Origin: Gordius sp. MW1
Lineage: Eukaryota; Nematomorpha; Gordioida; Gordea; Gordiidae
NCBI GenBank assembly: GCA_964036665.1
Contig: OZ038528.1
Location: 18,277,245-18,341,244 of the forward strand
Length of the DNA stretch: 64,000 nt
Reading direction: 5' to 3'
Part shown: positions 24,998-36,607 of the stretch, one piece after another
Layout of the letters: every line of letters begins with the position of its first letter
How positions within the stretch are numbered: the first letter of the stretch is position 1
The notes under the pieces: generated by a model
Database searches by the model: none
What the model saw: only the letters and a program-made list of their open reading frames with translations
Told to the model about the DNA's origin: nothing
Translations under genes and position numbers: made by a program

Positions 24998-26353
24998 CTT
25001 TCGCCTTTGATGTATCGTAAGTCATTAGTGAATTGCGATATGAGGTCCAGCTGCCTTATTTATCTTGCGGAATACTGGTCGGATTTTTCGTTGAATGCGT
25101 AGGTTAATATGGTCGGTATATATGGTGAAACTACGACCTTCTAAGATGTGGCGGATATGCTTTATGGCCAAATAGATTGCGAAAAGTTCGCGGCCAAAAG
25201 TGCTGTACCGGGTCTGACTGGGTTGTAACTTAGCTGAGAAAAATGCTATTGGGTATACCTTGTCCGAAATGGTCTGCTCCAAAACTGCTCCAACCGCCGT
25301 GTCTGATGCGTCTGTAGTCAGTGTGATTTTTTGTGATGGTGAAATTTGCGAATGCTGCTTTTGATTTTTCTAATGCCTTAGCCTGAGCTTCGTTATAGAC
25401 TTTTCTTCATCAAATCGGTCAGAAATTGAAGGGTGTTAGCTATTCCGGGTAAAAATCTGCGATAGAAGTTTATTTTTTCCAGAAATCTCCGGAGCTTCTA
25501 TATTGAATCAGGCAGGGGAAACTCGTGGATGGCCTTGACTTTATCCAGTAGTGGGGCAATCCCAGTGCTTGATACCTGATATCCAAGAAATTCGAGTAGG
25601 CCAACTCCGAATTTGCACTTTGAAGGAAGGGTTCACACTAAGTTCGTAGTCTTGCAATCGTTGAAGAACGATCCGCAAGTGATCCTCGTGTTCTTGTTCT
25701 GACGCGCTGTCTATGAGGATATCGTCAATGAACGCGTATGCGAAATAATCCTCTTAGAACTTCTTCAATAAATCGTTGGAAAGTCTGTGCTGCTTTTTTG
25801 TGTCCAAACGGCATTCTTATGAATTCGTATAGATCGAAAGGTGTTATGACGGCTGTTTTTCATACCTCATTTGGCGCTACGAGGATGTGGTGGTAGGCTC
25901 TTACGAGGTGCAATGCTTTTGTTGTGGAGATCAGCAGTAAAGTCGGTATAGAGAACTGCAAAGTCCATTTTTTTCAACCCGAACCCGACCCGAAATCATT
26001 TTCAAATTTTCTACCAGGACCCGACCCAAAATCATTTTCAAATTTTCTACCCGAACCCGACCCGACAGCATTTTAAAAACTTCAACCCGAACCCGACCCG
26101 AAATATTATTAAAACAAATTATTTTCGAGCGCGAAAATTGCTGTGTGTAAAATTAAATCGACAAATAAGCCATGATGATTTGTATTCTTTAAAGGGGATG
26201 GTGAAAAAAAACTCATATTTATTTATCTATATTTAGTTTCTTAATATCAAGTAAACTGCTCATATGTTATAGATTTGAGACAAATTTAACATCCATTTAT
26301 TGTTATTATGAAACCAATATTATATAGCCGATTATAATCAATATAGTAAGTAT

Positions 26354-26533
26354 TAGAGTTGTTAAATTGCTAATTTTCTTCAAACTCCAGACGCGAACAC
26401 GCACACTGAGTTGATGTGCTCGCAGTTCGGTGCACTAGGCAGAATAGTAGCATATAAAAATGCTCGAGGCCCGAGCACAAACTCGAGCAGATGGTAGCTG
26501 GAGTTGAAGAAAGTTAGCAATTTAACAACTCTA
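26354..26533. mobile_element. 180-bp hAT-type MITE
   Basis: Terminal inverted repeats of about 40 bp (TAGAGTTGTTAAATTGCTAA on the left, TTAGCAATTTAACAACTCTA on the right, each running on into CTCCAG/CTGGAG). The flanking octamers gtaagtat (26346-26353) and gtaaatat (26534-26541) match at 7 of 8. F copy 1 lacks this insert, which confirms its boundaries. Confidence 0.93.
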
Positions 26534-26810
26534 GTAAATATGATGAAATTTATAGTGACTGTTCAAATGTTTTAAGTTTGAAGTGCAATTTAAGATAAAT
26601 TCATTTGATATGAAACTTAAAGATAATTTAAGCTATTATAAAAAATATATTATATAATTATAAATTTGCAAATGAAACATTTATAAAATATAACTTACTT
26701 TTAAGTTGGCTTTTGAATATGTATTAAATGTAATTTAAATTAACGATGAGGATTAGCTAAAACTTCATGGTTAACACTAAAAAAATTTAAAATATAACTT
26801 TATTAAAATA

Positions 26811-29800
26811 CGAGGGCCTTCGGCCCTCGTGGGAAGGCGGAGGGGAGAAGGGGAGGGGAGAAGGGGAGGGGGGAAGGGAAGGGGGGACGACTCATCTTTA
26901 CTTCGTATAAATGTATCATATTTGCTATGCAATTTATGGGCGAGAAAGGTGGGAAGGGGCGAGAATGCCTATAGGGGGGTATTAAATGCCTAATGATTAA
27001 TTAATTATTTATACAAATTTTCCATTTATAGGCAAAATGTAATATAGGCAAGGGTTAGGGTTAGATTTAGTGTTTGCATCTAGTTGCGTATTACATTAGT
27101 TTTTACGGCCTTTAGTGATTATGGGTCTAACAAACATTATATTATAAAACATCACAATGTTAAGAATTTGCAGAATTGTTGGGAGAAATATTTGTTGAAT
27201 TTGAACAATTTTTAATTAAAAAAATCAAAAATTTGGCGAATGGTCATTTTTTATCCATTGGTCAGTACCAACAGATACTCTATAAGTCAATGATAGCCAA
27301 AAAAACGGAACAAAAAAATTTGATGCTCACTTTGGCCAATGGTCATTTTTTTCCATCGGTCAGCAGCCAGCACACGGTAAAAATGGATATAAATTCATAA
27401 GAGTAAAAAAAACGAAAAAAAAATTTTCGAATCACATTTTGGCCAATAGTCATTTTATTCCATTGGTCAGCAGCCAGCGGACGGCCAAAAAGTCATAATA
27501 GCAATGGTAGGAACAGGAACAATCATAATAGTCAAAAAAACGAAAAAAATAATTTCGATTCACATTTTGGCCAATGGTCATTTTTCCATCGGTCAGGAGC
27601 CAGCGGACGGCCAAAAAGTCATAATAGCAATGGTAGTAACAGGAATAATCATAATAGTCAAAAATAAACGGAAAAATTAACTCGGATTCACATTTTGGCC
27701 AATGGTCATTTTTTTCATTGGTCAGCAGCCAGCGGACGGCCAAAAAGTCTTATTATGAATGATAGTAACAAGAACAATCGTAATAGTCAAAACTAAAACG
27801 AAAAAAAAACTTGGAATCACATTTTGGCCAATGGTCATTTTTTCCATCGGTCACCAGCCAGCGGACGGCCAAAAAGTCATAATAGCAATGGTAGTAACAG
27901 GAACAATCATAATAATCAAAAAAAACGAAAAAATAAACTTGGATTCACATTTTGGCCAATGGTCATTTTTTTCATCGGTCAGCAGCCAGCAGACGGCCAA
28001 AAAGTCATAATAGCAATGGTAGTAACAGGAACAATCATAATAGTCAAAATAAAACGATAAAATAAACTTGGATTCACATTTTGGCCAATGGTCATTTTTT
28101 CTTTGGTCAGCAGCCAGTGGACGGCCGAAAAGTCGTATTAGCAATGGTGGTAACAGGAACAATCATAATAGTCAAAAAAAAAAGAAAAATATACTTGGAT
28201 TCACATCTTGGCCAATGGTCATTTTTTCCATCGGTCAGCAGCCAACGGAGGGCCAAAAAGTCTTATTATCAATGGTAGTAACAAGAACAATCGTAATAGT
28301 CAAAACTAAAACGAAAAAAAAACTTGGAATCACATTTTGGCCAATGGTCTTTTTTTCCATCGGTCAGCGGTCAGCGGACGGCCAAAAAGTCATAATAGCA
28401 ATGGTAGTAACAGGAACAATCATAATAACAAAAAAAAACGAAAAAATAAACTTGGATTCACATTTTGGCCAATGGTCATTTTTTTTATTGGTCAAAATCC
28501 AGCAGACGGCCAAAAAGTCATAATAGCAATGGTAGTAACAGGAACAATCATAATAGTCAAAAAAACGAAAAAATAAACTTGGATTCACATTTTGGCCAAT
28601 GGTCATTTTTTCCATCGGTCAGCAGTCAGCGGATGGCCAAAAAGTCATAATAGCAATGGTAGTAACAGGAACAATCATAATAATCAAAAAAAAAACGAAA
28701 AAATAAACTTGGATTCACATTTTGGCCAATGGTCATTTTTTTCATTGGTCAGAGCAGACTGCCAAAAAGTCATAATAGCAATGGTAGTAATAGGAACAAT
28801 CATAATAGTCAAAAAAAACGAAAAAATAAACTTGGATTCACATTTTGGCCAATGGTCATTTTTTGTTTGGTCAGCAGCCAGTGGACGGCCGAAAAGTCGT
28901 ATTAGCAATGGTAGTAACAGGAACAATCATAATAGTCAAAAAAAAGAGAAAAAATATACTTGGATTCACATTTTGGCCAATGGTCATTTTTTCCATCGGT
29001 CAGCAGCCAACGGACGGCCAAAAAGTCTTATTATCAATGGTAGTAACAAGAACAATCGTAATAGTCGAAACTAAAACGAAAAAAAACTTGGAATCACATT
29101 TTGGCCAATGGTCATTTTTTCAATCGGTCAGCAGCCAGCGGACGGCCAAAAAGTCATAATAGTAATCGTAGTAACAGGAACAATCATAATAATCAAAAAA
29201 AAACGAAAAAATAAACTTGGATTCACATTTTGGCCAATGGTCATTTTTTTCATTGGTCAGCAGCCAGCAGACGGCCAAAAAGTCATAATAGCAATGGTAG
29301 TAACAGGAACAATCATAATAGTCAAAAAAAAAGAAAAAAGAAATTTGGATTCACATTTTGGCCAATGGTCATTTTTTCTTTGGTCAGCAGCCAGTGGACG
29401 GCCGAAAAGTCGTATTAGCAATGGTAGTAACAGGAACAATCATAATAGTCAAAAAAAAAAGAAAAAATATACTTGGATTCACATTTTGGTCAATGGTCAT
29501 TTTTTCCATCGGTCAGCAGCCAACGGACGGCCAAAAAGTCTTATTATCAATGGTAGTAACAGGAACAATCATAAAAGTCTAAAAAAACTCCGAGGTTCTA
29601 ACCCAAACCCTTGTAGTGGAGGGCATAGGGTAATTATAGCAATTAATATCAATGTTACCCAATTCAAAAACGAATAGATATACTTATGCATTAATTTAAC
29701 GTAGCAATTAAAACCCGACCCCGCCCGAAAGCGAGGGAGATAGAGATGAGGAGTGGGGCACCTCTTATGCATTAATTTGAAAAATAACACAGCGAGGGAG

Positions 29801-29945
29801 ATAGAGATGAGGGGTGGGGCACCTCTTTCTCATGCATTTATTTAAAAAATCGATAACCTAATATACCCAATGCAAATAGATAGGGAGGGTAGACAACGGA
29901 CAACGGACAACCAAAAAACGAGCCCATAAATTGCATAGCAATTAA
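26811..29945 (-). mobile_element. Helitron/Helentron-like element E, copy 2
   Basis: Inverted relative to copy 1. It begins at the palindrome CGAGGGCCTTCGGCCCTCG and ends CCCATAAATTGCATAGCAAT. F copy 1 supplies the empty-site sequence (AACTTTATTGAAATAATTTA on the complementary strand), so the insertion boundaries are well defined. It contains an expanded 127-bp minisatellite. Confidence 0.6.
27230..29590 (-). repeat. 127-bp minisatellite, about 19 units
   Basis: A unit of about 126-130 bp contains CACATTTTGGCCAATGGTCA, a GGTCAGCAGCCAGCGGACGG block and AGTAACAGGAACAATCATAA. It is open in several frames at once on both strands over long distances, giving frames up to 189 residues such as 29108-29677; these are artefacts of a repeat with few stops. 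Units vary by small indels in A and T runs. Confidence 0.92.
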
Positions 29946-30748
29946 TAATTTACCTTTTAATAGTCAATTAAAAAAGGAGTAATTTCTGTAGTTTGAATTA
30001 GTGATGAGAATTAGCTAGCACTTCAGAGTTCGGAGTTTTAAAATTTAAAAAAAGAGCAAGAGAATTTAATGAATGAATGATCCAAACCAAATTAGTTGTA
30101 CATTTCGATATTTAAAAACACTCTTTGCTTAGCAATTAACATTAATTAAAAAAATAGGTCTCGCGTGTTTTTTACAATGTATAAACCTTAGACCCGACTC
30201 TATAAATTTGACCCGACCCGACCCGAAAGCATTTTCAAATTTTCTACCCGGACCCGACCCGAAATCATTTTCAAATTTTCTACCCGGACATGACCCGAAA
30301 TCATTTTCAAGGTCGGGTCGGGTCTCGGGTCACCCGTGGAGTTCTCTATGGGATATCTATCCGGATTGTGACTTTATCAAACCCTTATAGTCTCCACAAG
30401 GTCTCCAATAACCTAACTTTTTGGTGGCCAAATGTAATGGGGCTGCCCAGTTGCTTTCTGATTTCCTAATGATCACTAATTCTAACATGTACTCGAACAC
30501 TTTTTTAGCCGTTGAACATTTCTGCTGTCAGTCATCTTGACATGCATACTGAGCTGGTCCTTTCGTTATGTGGTGGAGTACGTCATGAGGTGGAATTTGA
30601 CGGTTGAAGTTTAGAGGGGATATAAGTGAAGTGACAGGAATTTGTGTAAAATTACATCAAGTTTTATGCTGTGAATGCTCCACGAATTCCGAATGTCGTG
30701 GCAAAGTTATCCCTTTTGATGATAGATGGGTTGTACTGTCTATGAGCC

Positions 30749-30910
30749 CATGGGCGTAGTCAGGTTTTGGATTAGGGGGGGGGGGCAAAACGTTTAAAAG
30801 TTTGATTAGAAGGGTCAAAACGTATTTTTTTTTAATTTTTCAAAGTTTTTGCATTGAATTTTTTTTTCGTAATTTAAAGGGGGCCGCCACCCCCCCTGGC
30901 TACGCCCATG
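30749..30910. mobile_element. CATGGGCGTAGCC-type MITE
   Basis: CATGGGCGTAGTCAGG and CCTGGCTACGCCCATG ends with G and C runs inside. It sits at the upstream end of the gypsy fossil. The flanking octamers do not match. Confidence 0.85.
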
Positions 30911-31059
30911 ATAATGTCAGAATACGGGATAATTTTTTGTTGAAGAGCAAATTATGGATTTTCGAGTAAATTTTTATGTACAAACATATGCATATCCAGA
31001 AACAAAATCAGAGGGTTGCATTTTTATAATTTAACCATAATATGATAAATTCATGAAAC

Positions 31060-31121
31060 TTTTAGATTAAGGGTGGGGGGGGGGGGTGCAGCCGCTACTT
31101 GCCCTCCTGGTTAGGCCCATG
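31060..31121. mobile_element. Partial CATGGGCGTAGCC-type MITE
   Basis: Only the right half is visible: a G run, GCAGCCGC, then TCCTGGTTAGGCCCATG. Confidence 0.6.
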
Positions 31122-31400
31122 CATCTATATATAAATAATAAATTTCAATACAAATATTAATTTCAAATACTAAGCTATATTAATAACAAGTATAAAAGTG
31201 TTCCGTTGATTTGATCTCTCCTATCAGTTGTTTAATTAATTAAAGTAACCAATTAAAGATAGATTGTATATGTCTTGTACAATATGTTATTTTGTAAAAG
31301 CATAATTTATATATTAAGTAATTTTATCATTAGCTATTTAATGGGACAGAATCTGAAAAATAATTATTTTTACTTGTAGTCTGACAATTTATACTTGAAA

Positions 31401-31557
31401 CATGGGGTAGCCAGGATTAAATTCAGGGGGGGGGGACAATAGTGATTTAGGGAGGGGCATAATTTATTGAAAAGCCATAATTATAAAAAATTTCGAAGAA
31501 TTTCTATATTTAAGGTGGGTAGCCGCCCCTCCCTGCCACCCCTTGGCTACGCCTATG
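31401..31557. mobile_element. CATGGGCGTAGCC-type MITE
   Basis: Ends CATGGGGTAGCCAGG and CTTGGCTACGCCTATG; octamers acttgaaa and cttagaaa are similar (a worn target duplication). It ends only 95 bp before the proposed DM-gene terminal exon. Confidence 0.82.
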
Positions 31558-31652
31558 CTTAGAAACCTTATAATTTATAGCTGATTAATGTTTGGATTCA
31601 TGAATAATTTTAAAAAGCCATCATGTATTTTTACGTCTTTATTTATTTATAG

Positions 31653-31756
31653 CTTCAGAAGTTTTACCAAACGCAAAACCTGTAAAGGAAACACCGCAAA
31701 ATTCTAGTCAATCTTGTACTTCATGCTACAAAAATCAAGATCTCAATGAAAATTAA
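31653..31756 (+). CDS. Probable terminal exon of the DM-domain gene
   Basis: After the acceptor TTTATTTATAG an open stretch reads SEVLPNAKPVKETPQNSSQS, CTSCYKNQDLNEN and a TAA. Its entry phase (needs one preceding base, giving GCT) is exactly what exon 2 (ending 13527 in phase 1) supplies, which would complete a protein of 386 residues. It is Ser/Asn/Gln/Lys-rich, like the rest of that protein outside the DM domain, and its base composition differs from the flanking AT-rich DNA. A phase match alone happens by chance one time in three, so the link is an inference. Confidence 0.5.
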
Positions 31757-32711
31757 TCAGTTTATTGTAAAATTTACTTGTTAGCTTACATAGTATAATA
31801 CTTTATTTATCTTTTCCCTCGCTTGCCTCTTATTATAAAGCATATCATTTGTTACAAATGTTTATATCATGCTAAATTAATTCTTTGAGAATAATTAATT
31901 GTGTGGTGAGATGGTTTTCAACTGCAAATAATTATATGATAAATACCCTTTATAAGTCATTATCTTACCTTTTATATGCTTTTACAAATTTAATGGAATG
32001 TATAAATATTTTTAAAAAATGTTACATGGCTAAAATAACTTAAGTATTCTCTAATCCAGCAATTTTTACCCAAACCTAACCTGAGCGTTTAACAATGCTC
32101 CTCACAAAAGCCAAACGATGTTAACAACATTTAACGTGAAAACATTTATTGAAAATAGACGTGCACATACAAAAACTTCTATTTTTAACTATTATATATT
32201 AAGGAAAACAAAATTTTATATAAATTGAGTTTAATTTATTTTTGTTTTTAAAAAACATATACAATGATAATGAGATCTACTACTACTAAGTTTTTCTTGC
32301 AATTCGCGAAATTATTTTGAAATTTGGCCAAATTTTGTGGATTTAAACCAATCCCTGCAAGTGTTTTAAATGCGTATCAAGTTTGCGATTGCTTGGAAAA
32401 TCTATACATCGGTTGAACGATAATCTTGAGGCTTTGATAAAGCGATTTTCCACAAAAACATAAAGTTATAGGAATTATTACACAGTTCTACAATTGATTA
32501 CTTTGTGATTCCTTTACGCTGGATAATATATTTTTTGTTTTTTCCCTAAAACCTCCATATTTTTAGAAGGGTGAAAAAAGCATTTTTGACGGTTTTAAAA
32601 TAAACTTCTCCTTTTTATTAATTTTTATTTAGCCTTAAATGATCTTATAGACCATTAATTGATCTACAGAACTGTAAGATAATTTTTTTTGTTAAACTTC
32701 TCTATTGACAT
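31757..32711. other. No gene identified
   Basis: AT-rich DNA downstream of the proposed DM-gene stop. No repeats with clear ends and no coding homology. Confidence 0.4.
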
Positions 32712-32822
32712 TAGTGCTGGAAAATCCGACAAAATCTCGATCTTGTCTGGTCTCGTTTCGAAAGACCTAGTGACTTTATCAGCAAAATCTCGGCTATAAA
32801 ATTCCTCATTGATCATCATAAT

Positions 32823-32974
32823 CATAAGTGTAGCCGCCCCTCCCCCTTTAAATGAAAAAAAAATTTTTAATACAAAAACCCTTAAAAATTAAAAAAAAAT
32901 GTATTGCCCCCCCCCTAATTGAACTAAAACAATTTCGCCCCCCCCCCTCAATCCAAAACGAGGCCACGCCCATG
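32823..32974. mobile_element. CATGGGCGTAGCC-type MITE
   Basis: A worn left end CATAAGTGTAGCC and a right end GAGGCCACGCCCATG; octamers atcataat and agcataat match at 7 of 8. Confidence 0.8.
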
Positions 32975-33421
32975 AGCATAATATAGTAAATTTACTTGTA
33001 CATTTTTATTTTATAATTCACATTTAGGATATAGATGTAAATATATAATTGGAATACTTTCGTCTGGATAATTTACCACACCCAAGTCGCCGCGTATAAT
33101 TCAAATTTTAATAATTTTAGCTCCTTGTATAAAATATGAGTGGCGGTTACATGTAAATAATTAAGTTTATATTGCATATTTACTCACACAGACCTAAAAT
33201 GAGTTATGATGAAGTAGTAAATATTCCTACAGCATCTTCAAATCTCGCAACAATTAAATCATCATCGAAGATGATGATATTCTGAATCTGTGGCTAATTA
33301 ATCAAATTAATTATGTAAATTTGGGTGCAACGGCTTAAGATTTTTAGAGCATCTCAGCGACTTTTCTGTCTGCCGAATCATTGCTTTCAAATGCATTAAA
33401 TTAAACCATGAGACTACCAAG

Positions 33422-33512
33422 CACGGGCGTAGCCAGGTTTTGGATTAGGGGGGGGCAAAAGTTCAATTAGGGGGGTGGGCAAAAATATTTTTTTTTAATT
33501 TTTTAGGCTTTT
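33422..33512. mobile_element. Partial CATGGGCGTAGCC-type MITE
   Basis: The left end CACGGGCGTAGCCAGG and G runs are present; the right half is missing. Confidence 0.65.
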
Positions 33513-33982
33513 TGCTAAGCCTGAACTCCTGGTACACCTCTGAAATTCTCAAGTCAAAAATCACATTAGGCATTTGTTTTTCCATTTGCATTACCTTTCA
33601 CACTATAAAAGTAGAATTGGCAAGTGAACTCTACCAACTCAATTTTATGTACATTTTGCATTACACTAAAAAATTGCATAAGCTTATCAACAAAATAATT
33701 TGTCGCTGAATTATTTAAAAAACGGAATGAATAAATATTTTGGGATGGAGTCTTGCACTATAATAGAATTTTTTAATTTTTGAAGTTTGAACGTAAATGT
33801 ATTTGCTATAAAATTACATATGATCAATTTATTAAAAACCTCAGAACTCTTATTCTTACAAGCAACAATGCTATTTCTGTTGTTATTTTTAAAACATTGT
33901 AATGTGTGCAGATATTTATCTATTTTATGAATATTGATAAAAAGTATTCACCCATACCTTTTAGATTTTTATAACAATACAA

Positions 33983-34127
33983 CATGGGCGTAGCCAGTAT
34001 TGGAATTAGAGGGGGACAATAATGATTTAGGGAGGGAAATGATCGAAATTTCACTGAATTATTGGATTTAGAGGGGAGGGGAGCAGCCGCCCCCCCCCCC
34101 CCTTGCCCCCCTTTGGCTATGGCCATG
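33983..34127. mobile_element. CATGGGCGTAGCC-type MITE
   Basis: CATGGGCGTAGCCAG and TTTGGCTATGGCCATG ends; octamers caatacaa and cattacaa match at 7 of 8. Confidence 0.88.
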
Positions 34128-35180
34128 CATTACAATAAATTTTTTAGAACTGATGAAGGCTATTTCAGATGGCTACACTATTTTCCTAAATTATCTATCT
34201 AAAAACATTAATTATTTTTGCCAAAACTAAGGGTCGCAGCTAGTTCAAATATGCAAAAAGTTTTTGAATAAAAAAATGGTTAGCCATTTTGAATTACGAA
34301 ATTTTTTTTATAATAATTTAAATAAATTAGGGGAAAAATTAAGATAATAAATTATTTTATTGTTGTAGTCTTACTACACGAGTATTGCCTTCCCTCCACC
34401 CTTATCTATCTTCACGATTAATTACGCAGCAAAACCAGCTGCGCTGTGAAGGAGAGCACGGGGCATTGATTCTGTGAACTCTCACACGCACACACAACCC
34501 CCCCCCCCATCATCTTTCTCTTATTTATTAGCGTCTGTATACGCATTTTAATGTATACACATCGCGCTTGCATACGCGTAGTCCCTCTCCCCCCATTGCT
34601 CTCTACGCGATATATTATAGTGAGATTTTAACACGATTTATTTGTCGACGCGTAGTAATACATCACGTAAATAGATGTAGATATCAATCCGCGTGTTTTG
34701 ATTAGTTAGTTTTTCTTTTGTGCAGAAAAATATATGTAGATCGAACTTTCTTTGTTCGCATTCGTAGTAATTAATTAATCTTCGTTCGCTTATCGCGCGA
34801 TTTATAACTTCTATTGGGACTATACCTATGAATGGAAAACGATGAAATAAATTATTAATTATGAAATAGATTGGGTAGTTCTAAATAAATATTCAGTTAA
34901 ATGTAAGGTAAGCTTTTCTTAGTATGTGCAAAAGTAAATAGTAACCCCAACCTTTAATAATCGTAACCAACCAACAATAATTAATAATGTGTGTTCAATT
35001 AATTATCTTTCAATAATGGTGTCAGAATAAAAAAGGATACATTTAAATTTAATAAGCCTTAAGTAGAAAAAGATAATGTTTTTTGTTTTTATTTATTTGT
35101 CTTTTGGTTGGTGTAATGTTGATCCAGAAATATTAGGAGTAAAATATAAAGAATGCAACGATTTAGATTGCTATTTTAAC

Positions 35181-36607
35181 CAGTGGCGTAGCTAGCCTTT
35201 TCGCCTTGGGGGGGGGGGGCTGAGCTGGTCAAATAGGGGGGGGGGGACAAAAAATTTCTCTTACACACACCTTTAAGAATAAAAAATATTTATGTTTTGC
35301 CCCCCCCCCCCCAATCCAAAACCTAAATACGACCATGGGTCAAATACAATTAAAAAAATTTTCCCTCATAAACGTTGGACAAACTTCTACTACTTTGTGT
35401 ATTTTTTCTATTAACATCACACTAATATGTCCCCTCATGTTTATAGGGCATAAAATAAATAAAATTTATCCATGAATAAAACAAAGTGATGTAGTTGAAA
35501 CAATATAGAAAATTTCACATGGTATAATAAGTTTTGTATAAATGAATTGAAGGGCAAAAGTGGAACGGGGATATTGACAAGAAATCGTTGACATTTTAAA
35601 AAATAATGCAAATAGTTAAAAAACTATATAACAAAGTTTTTATAAAATTTTTGCCACAACCCCAAAAATCTTGGCCATATATATAACAAATTTTAATTTT
35701 ACATATGCAATATTGCATTTTCAGGCAGCATTTATATCAGGAAAACAATAACAACATTTAAAAAAGCCTTTTTAAGGTGATCCTAAAAAGCGTAATTATA
35801 AAATAAAATTTAAAAAAATTTATATGAAATTAAAATTCGTTCGAATGAGTATTTAGAAGTTATCGCCCCTGATATTATAGATAGATTTGCACAACCCCCT
35901 CTCTCCTCTTTACATCACCTAAAAATTAAAATGAACTACTAAATTCAACGGCTAACTGAACCTTAAAAATAAACTGTCAAAATTAAATGAATCAAAATTT
36001 TATTTGATAATTTTAGATGAAATTAGAGATGTGAGATGCACAGAACAACTTCGCGTCCAAAGACAAACATAATGAATTTTTTTAGGATTTTTATCCCTTG
36101 AAAGTTTTGACGCGTTAACAATTGTATGAAATTCAGCAATTGGTTATTATTATGAATTTATCAAACTTATGATGGTATATCATTAATAAAGGGGGAAAAA
36201 TGGTGTACAAACAATTTTTTGGAAAACTATTGGCTTTATATGTGCATGTGGTACATAAAAATATGCAAGATATGTTAAACGATAAGCATGTGAGATGGAC
36301 AATTAAATTGAAACCAATATGGAATTTTCGTAAATTTAATAATATTTAATATATTTTGAAAGGGTTAAAAAGTTTAAAACAAGTTTAAAAGCCCAGATAA
36401 TTTTTCATTAAATATTAAAATTAGTCTTTTAATAGTAGTTCATTACGCCTTTTACTCGATGTTGCAAACGAATTTATAATATCATCCGGGGGCGTAACAT
36501 TTATAAAGTCATGTTCTAAGCTCAATAAAGCTAAGCCCGGTTTTCGCTTTGGGGGGGGGGGGGGGGGCCCGGGCCCCCTAGGCCCCCCCCCCCTAGCTAC
36601 GCCACTG
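35181..36607 (-). mobile_element. hAT element in LTR body 1 (internally deleted)
   Basis: Ends CAGTGGCGTAGCTAGCC and CCTAGCTACGCCACTG are flanked by a perfect 8-bp duplication ATTTTAAC (35173-35180 and 36608-36615). It matches the copy at 41544-43961 but lacks about 1 kb, including most of the remaining transposase; the deletion lies near 36535. The tail of the transposase (minus strand, near 36440-36530) is still present. Confidence 0.92.

Larger units (their letters stand above)
25949..30348 (-). mobile_element. Non-autonomous hAT element F, copy 2, carrying E
   Basis: Same family as copy 1 but inverted: it starts TAGAGAACTGCAAAG with ACCCGA arrays and ends with GACCCGAC arrays and GGAGTTCTCTA. 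The interior aligns to the reverse complement of copy 1 except for two insertions: a 180-bp MITE (26354-26533) and the E element (26811-29945). No clear 8-bp duplication remains at its outer ends. Confidence 0.85.
22515..30745 (-). mobile_element. Ty3/gypsy pol remnant, broken and split by insertions (fossil)
   Basis: On the - strand, reading from high to low coordinates, one sees a reverse transcriptase region (about 30720-30350 and 25948-25290), RNase H (around 25282-25025: AFFSAKLQPSQTRYSTFGRE), integrase (around 23489-23286: PNARFPDVHIDLVGPLP) and an integrase C-terminal region (around 22983-22683: MVYGLSLRLPEDYF). Two F-type hAT elements (23833-24997 and 25949-30348) interrupt it. LTRs were not found. 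It carries many breaks and is old compared with the hAT insertions it hosts. Confidence 0.85.
13528..31652 (+). other. Proposed 18.1-kb intron of the DM-domain gene
   Basis: This interval runs from the exon 2 donor to the acceptor TTTATTTATAG before 31653. It contains almost nothing but transposable elements (MITEs, Helitron pieces, LTR and gypsy fossils, hAT elements), listed separately. If the terminal exon call at 31653 is wrong, this is simply the 3' flank of the gene. Confidence 0.5.
32712..34355. mobile_element. Left part of a TAGTG-type hAT element, with MITEs inside
   Basis: It starts TAGTGCTGGAAAATCCGAC, followed by CTCGAT/CTCGTTTCG-type repeats like those of the element at 37770-40562. 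The stretch 33515-34340 is homologous, at moderate divergence, to 49950-50940, which runs into the opposite end of the same family at 51082. The right end here is cut off by the tandem LTR fossil at 34361. Three MITEs lie inside. Confidence 0.55.

Noticed and set aside
27450-29677. Long open frames of 100-189 residues on both strands
   Set aside because: All lie within the 127-bp minisatellite, repeat the same peptides in shifted frames, and have no homology or codon signal; they are artefacts of a stop-poor repeat.
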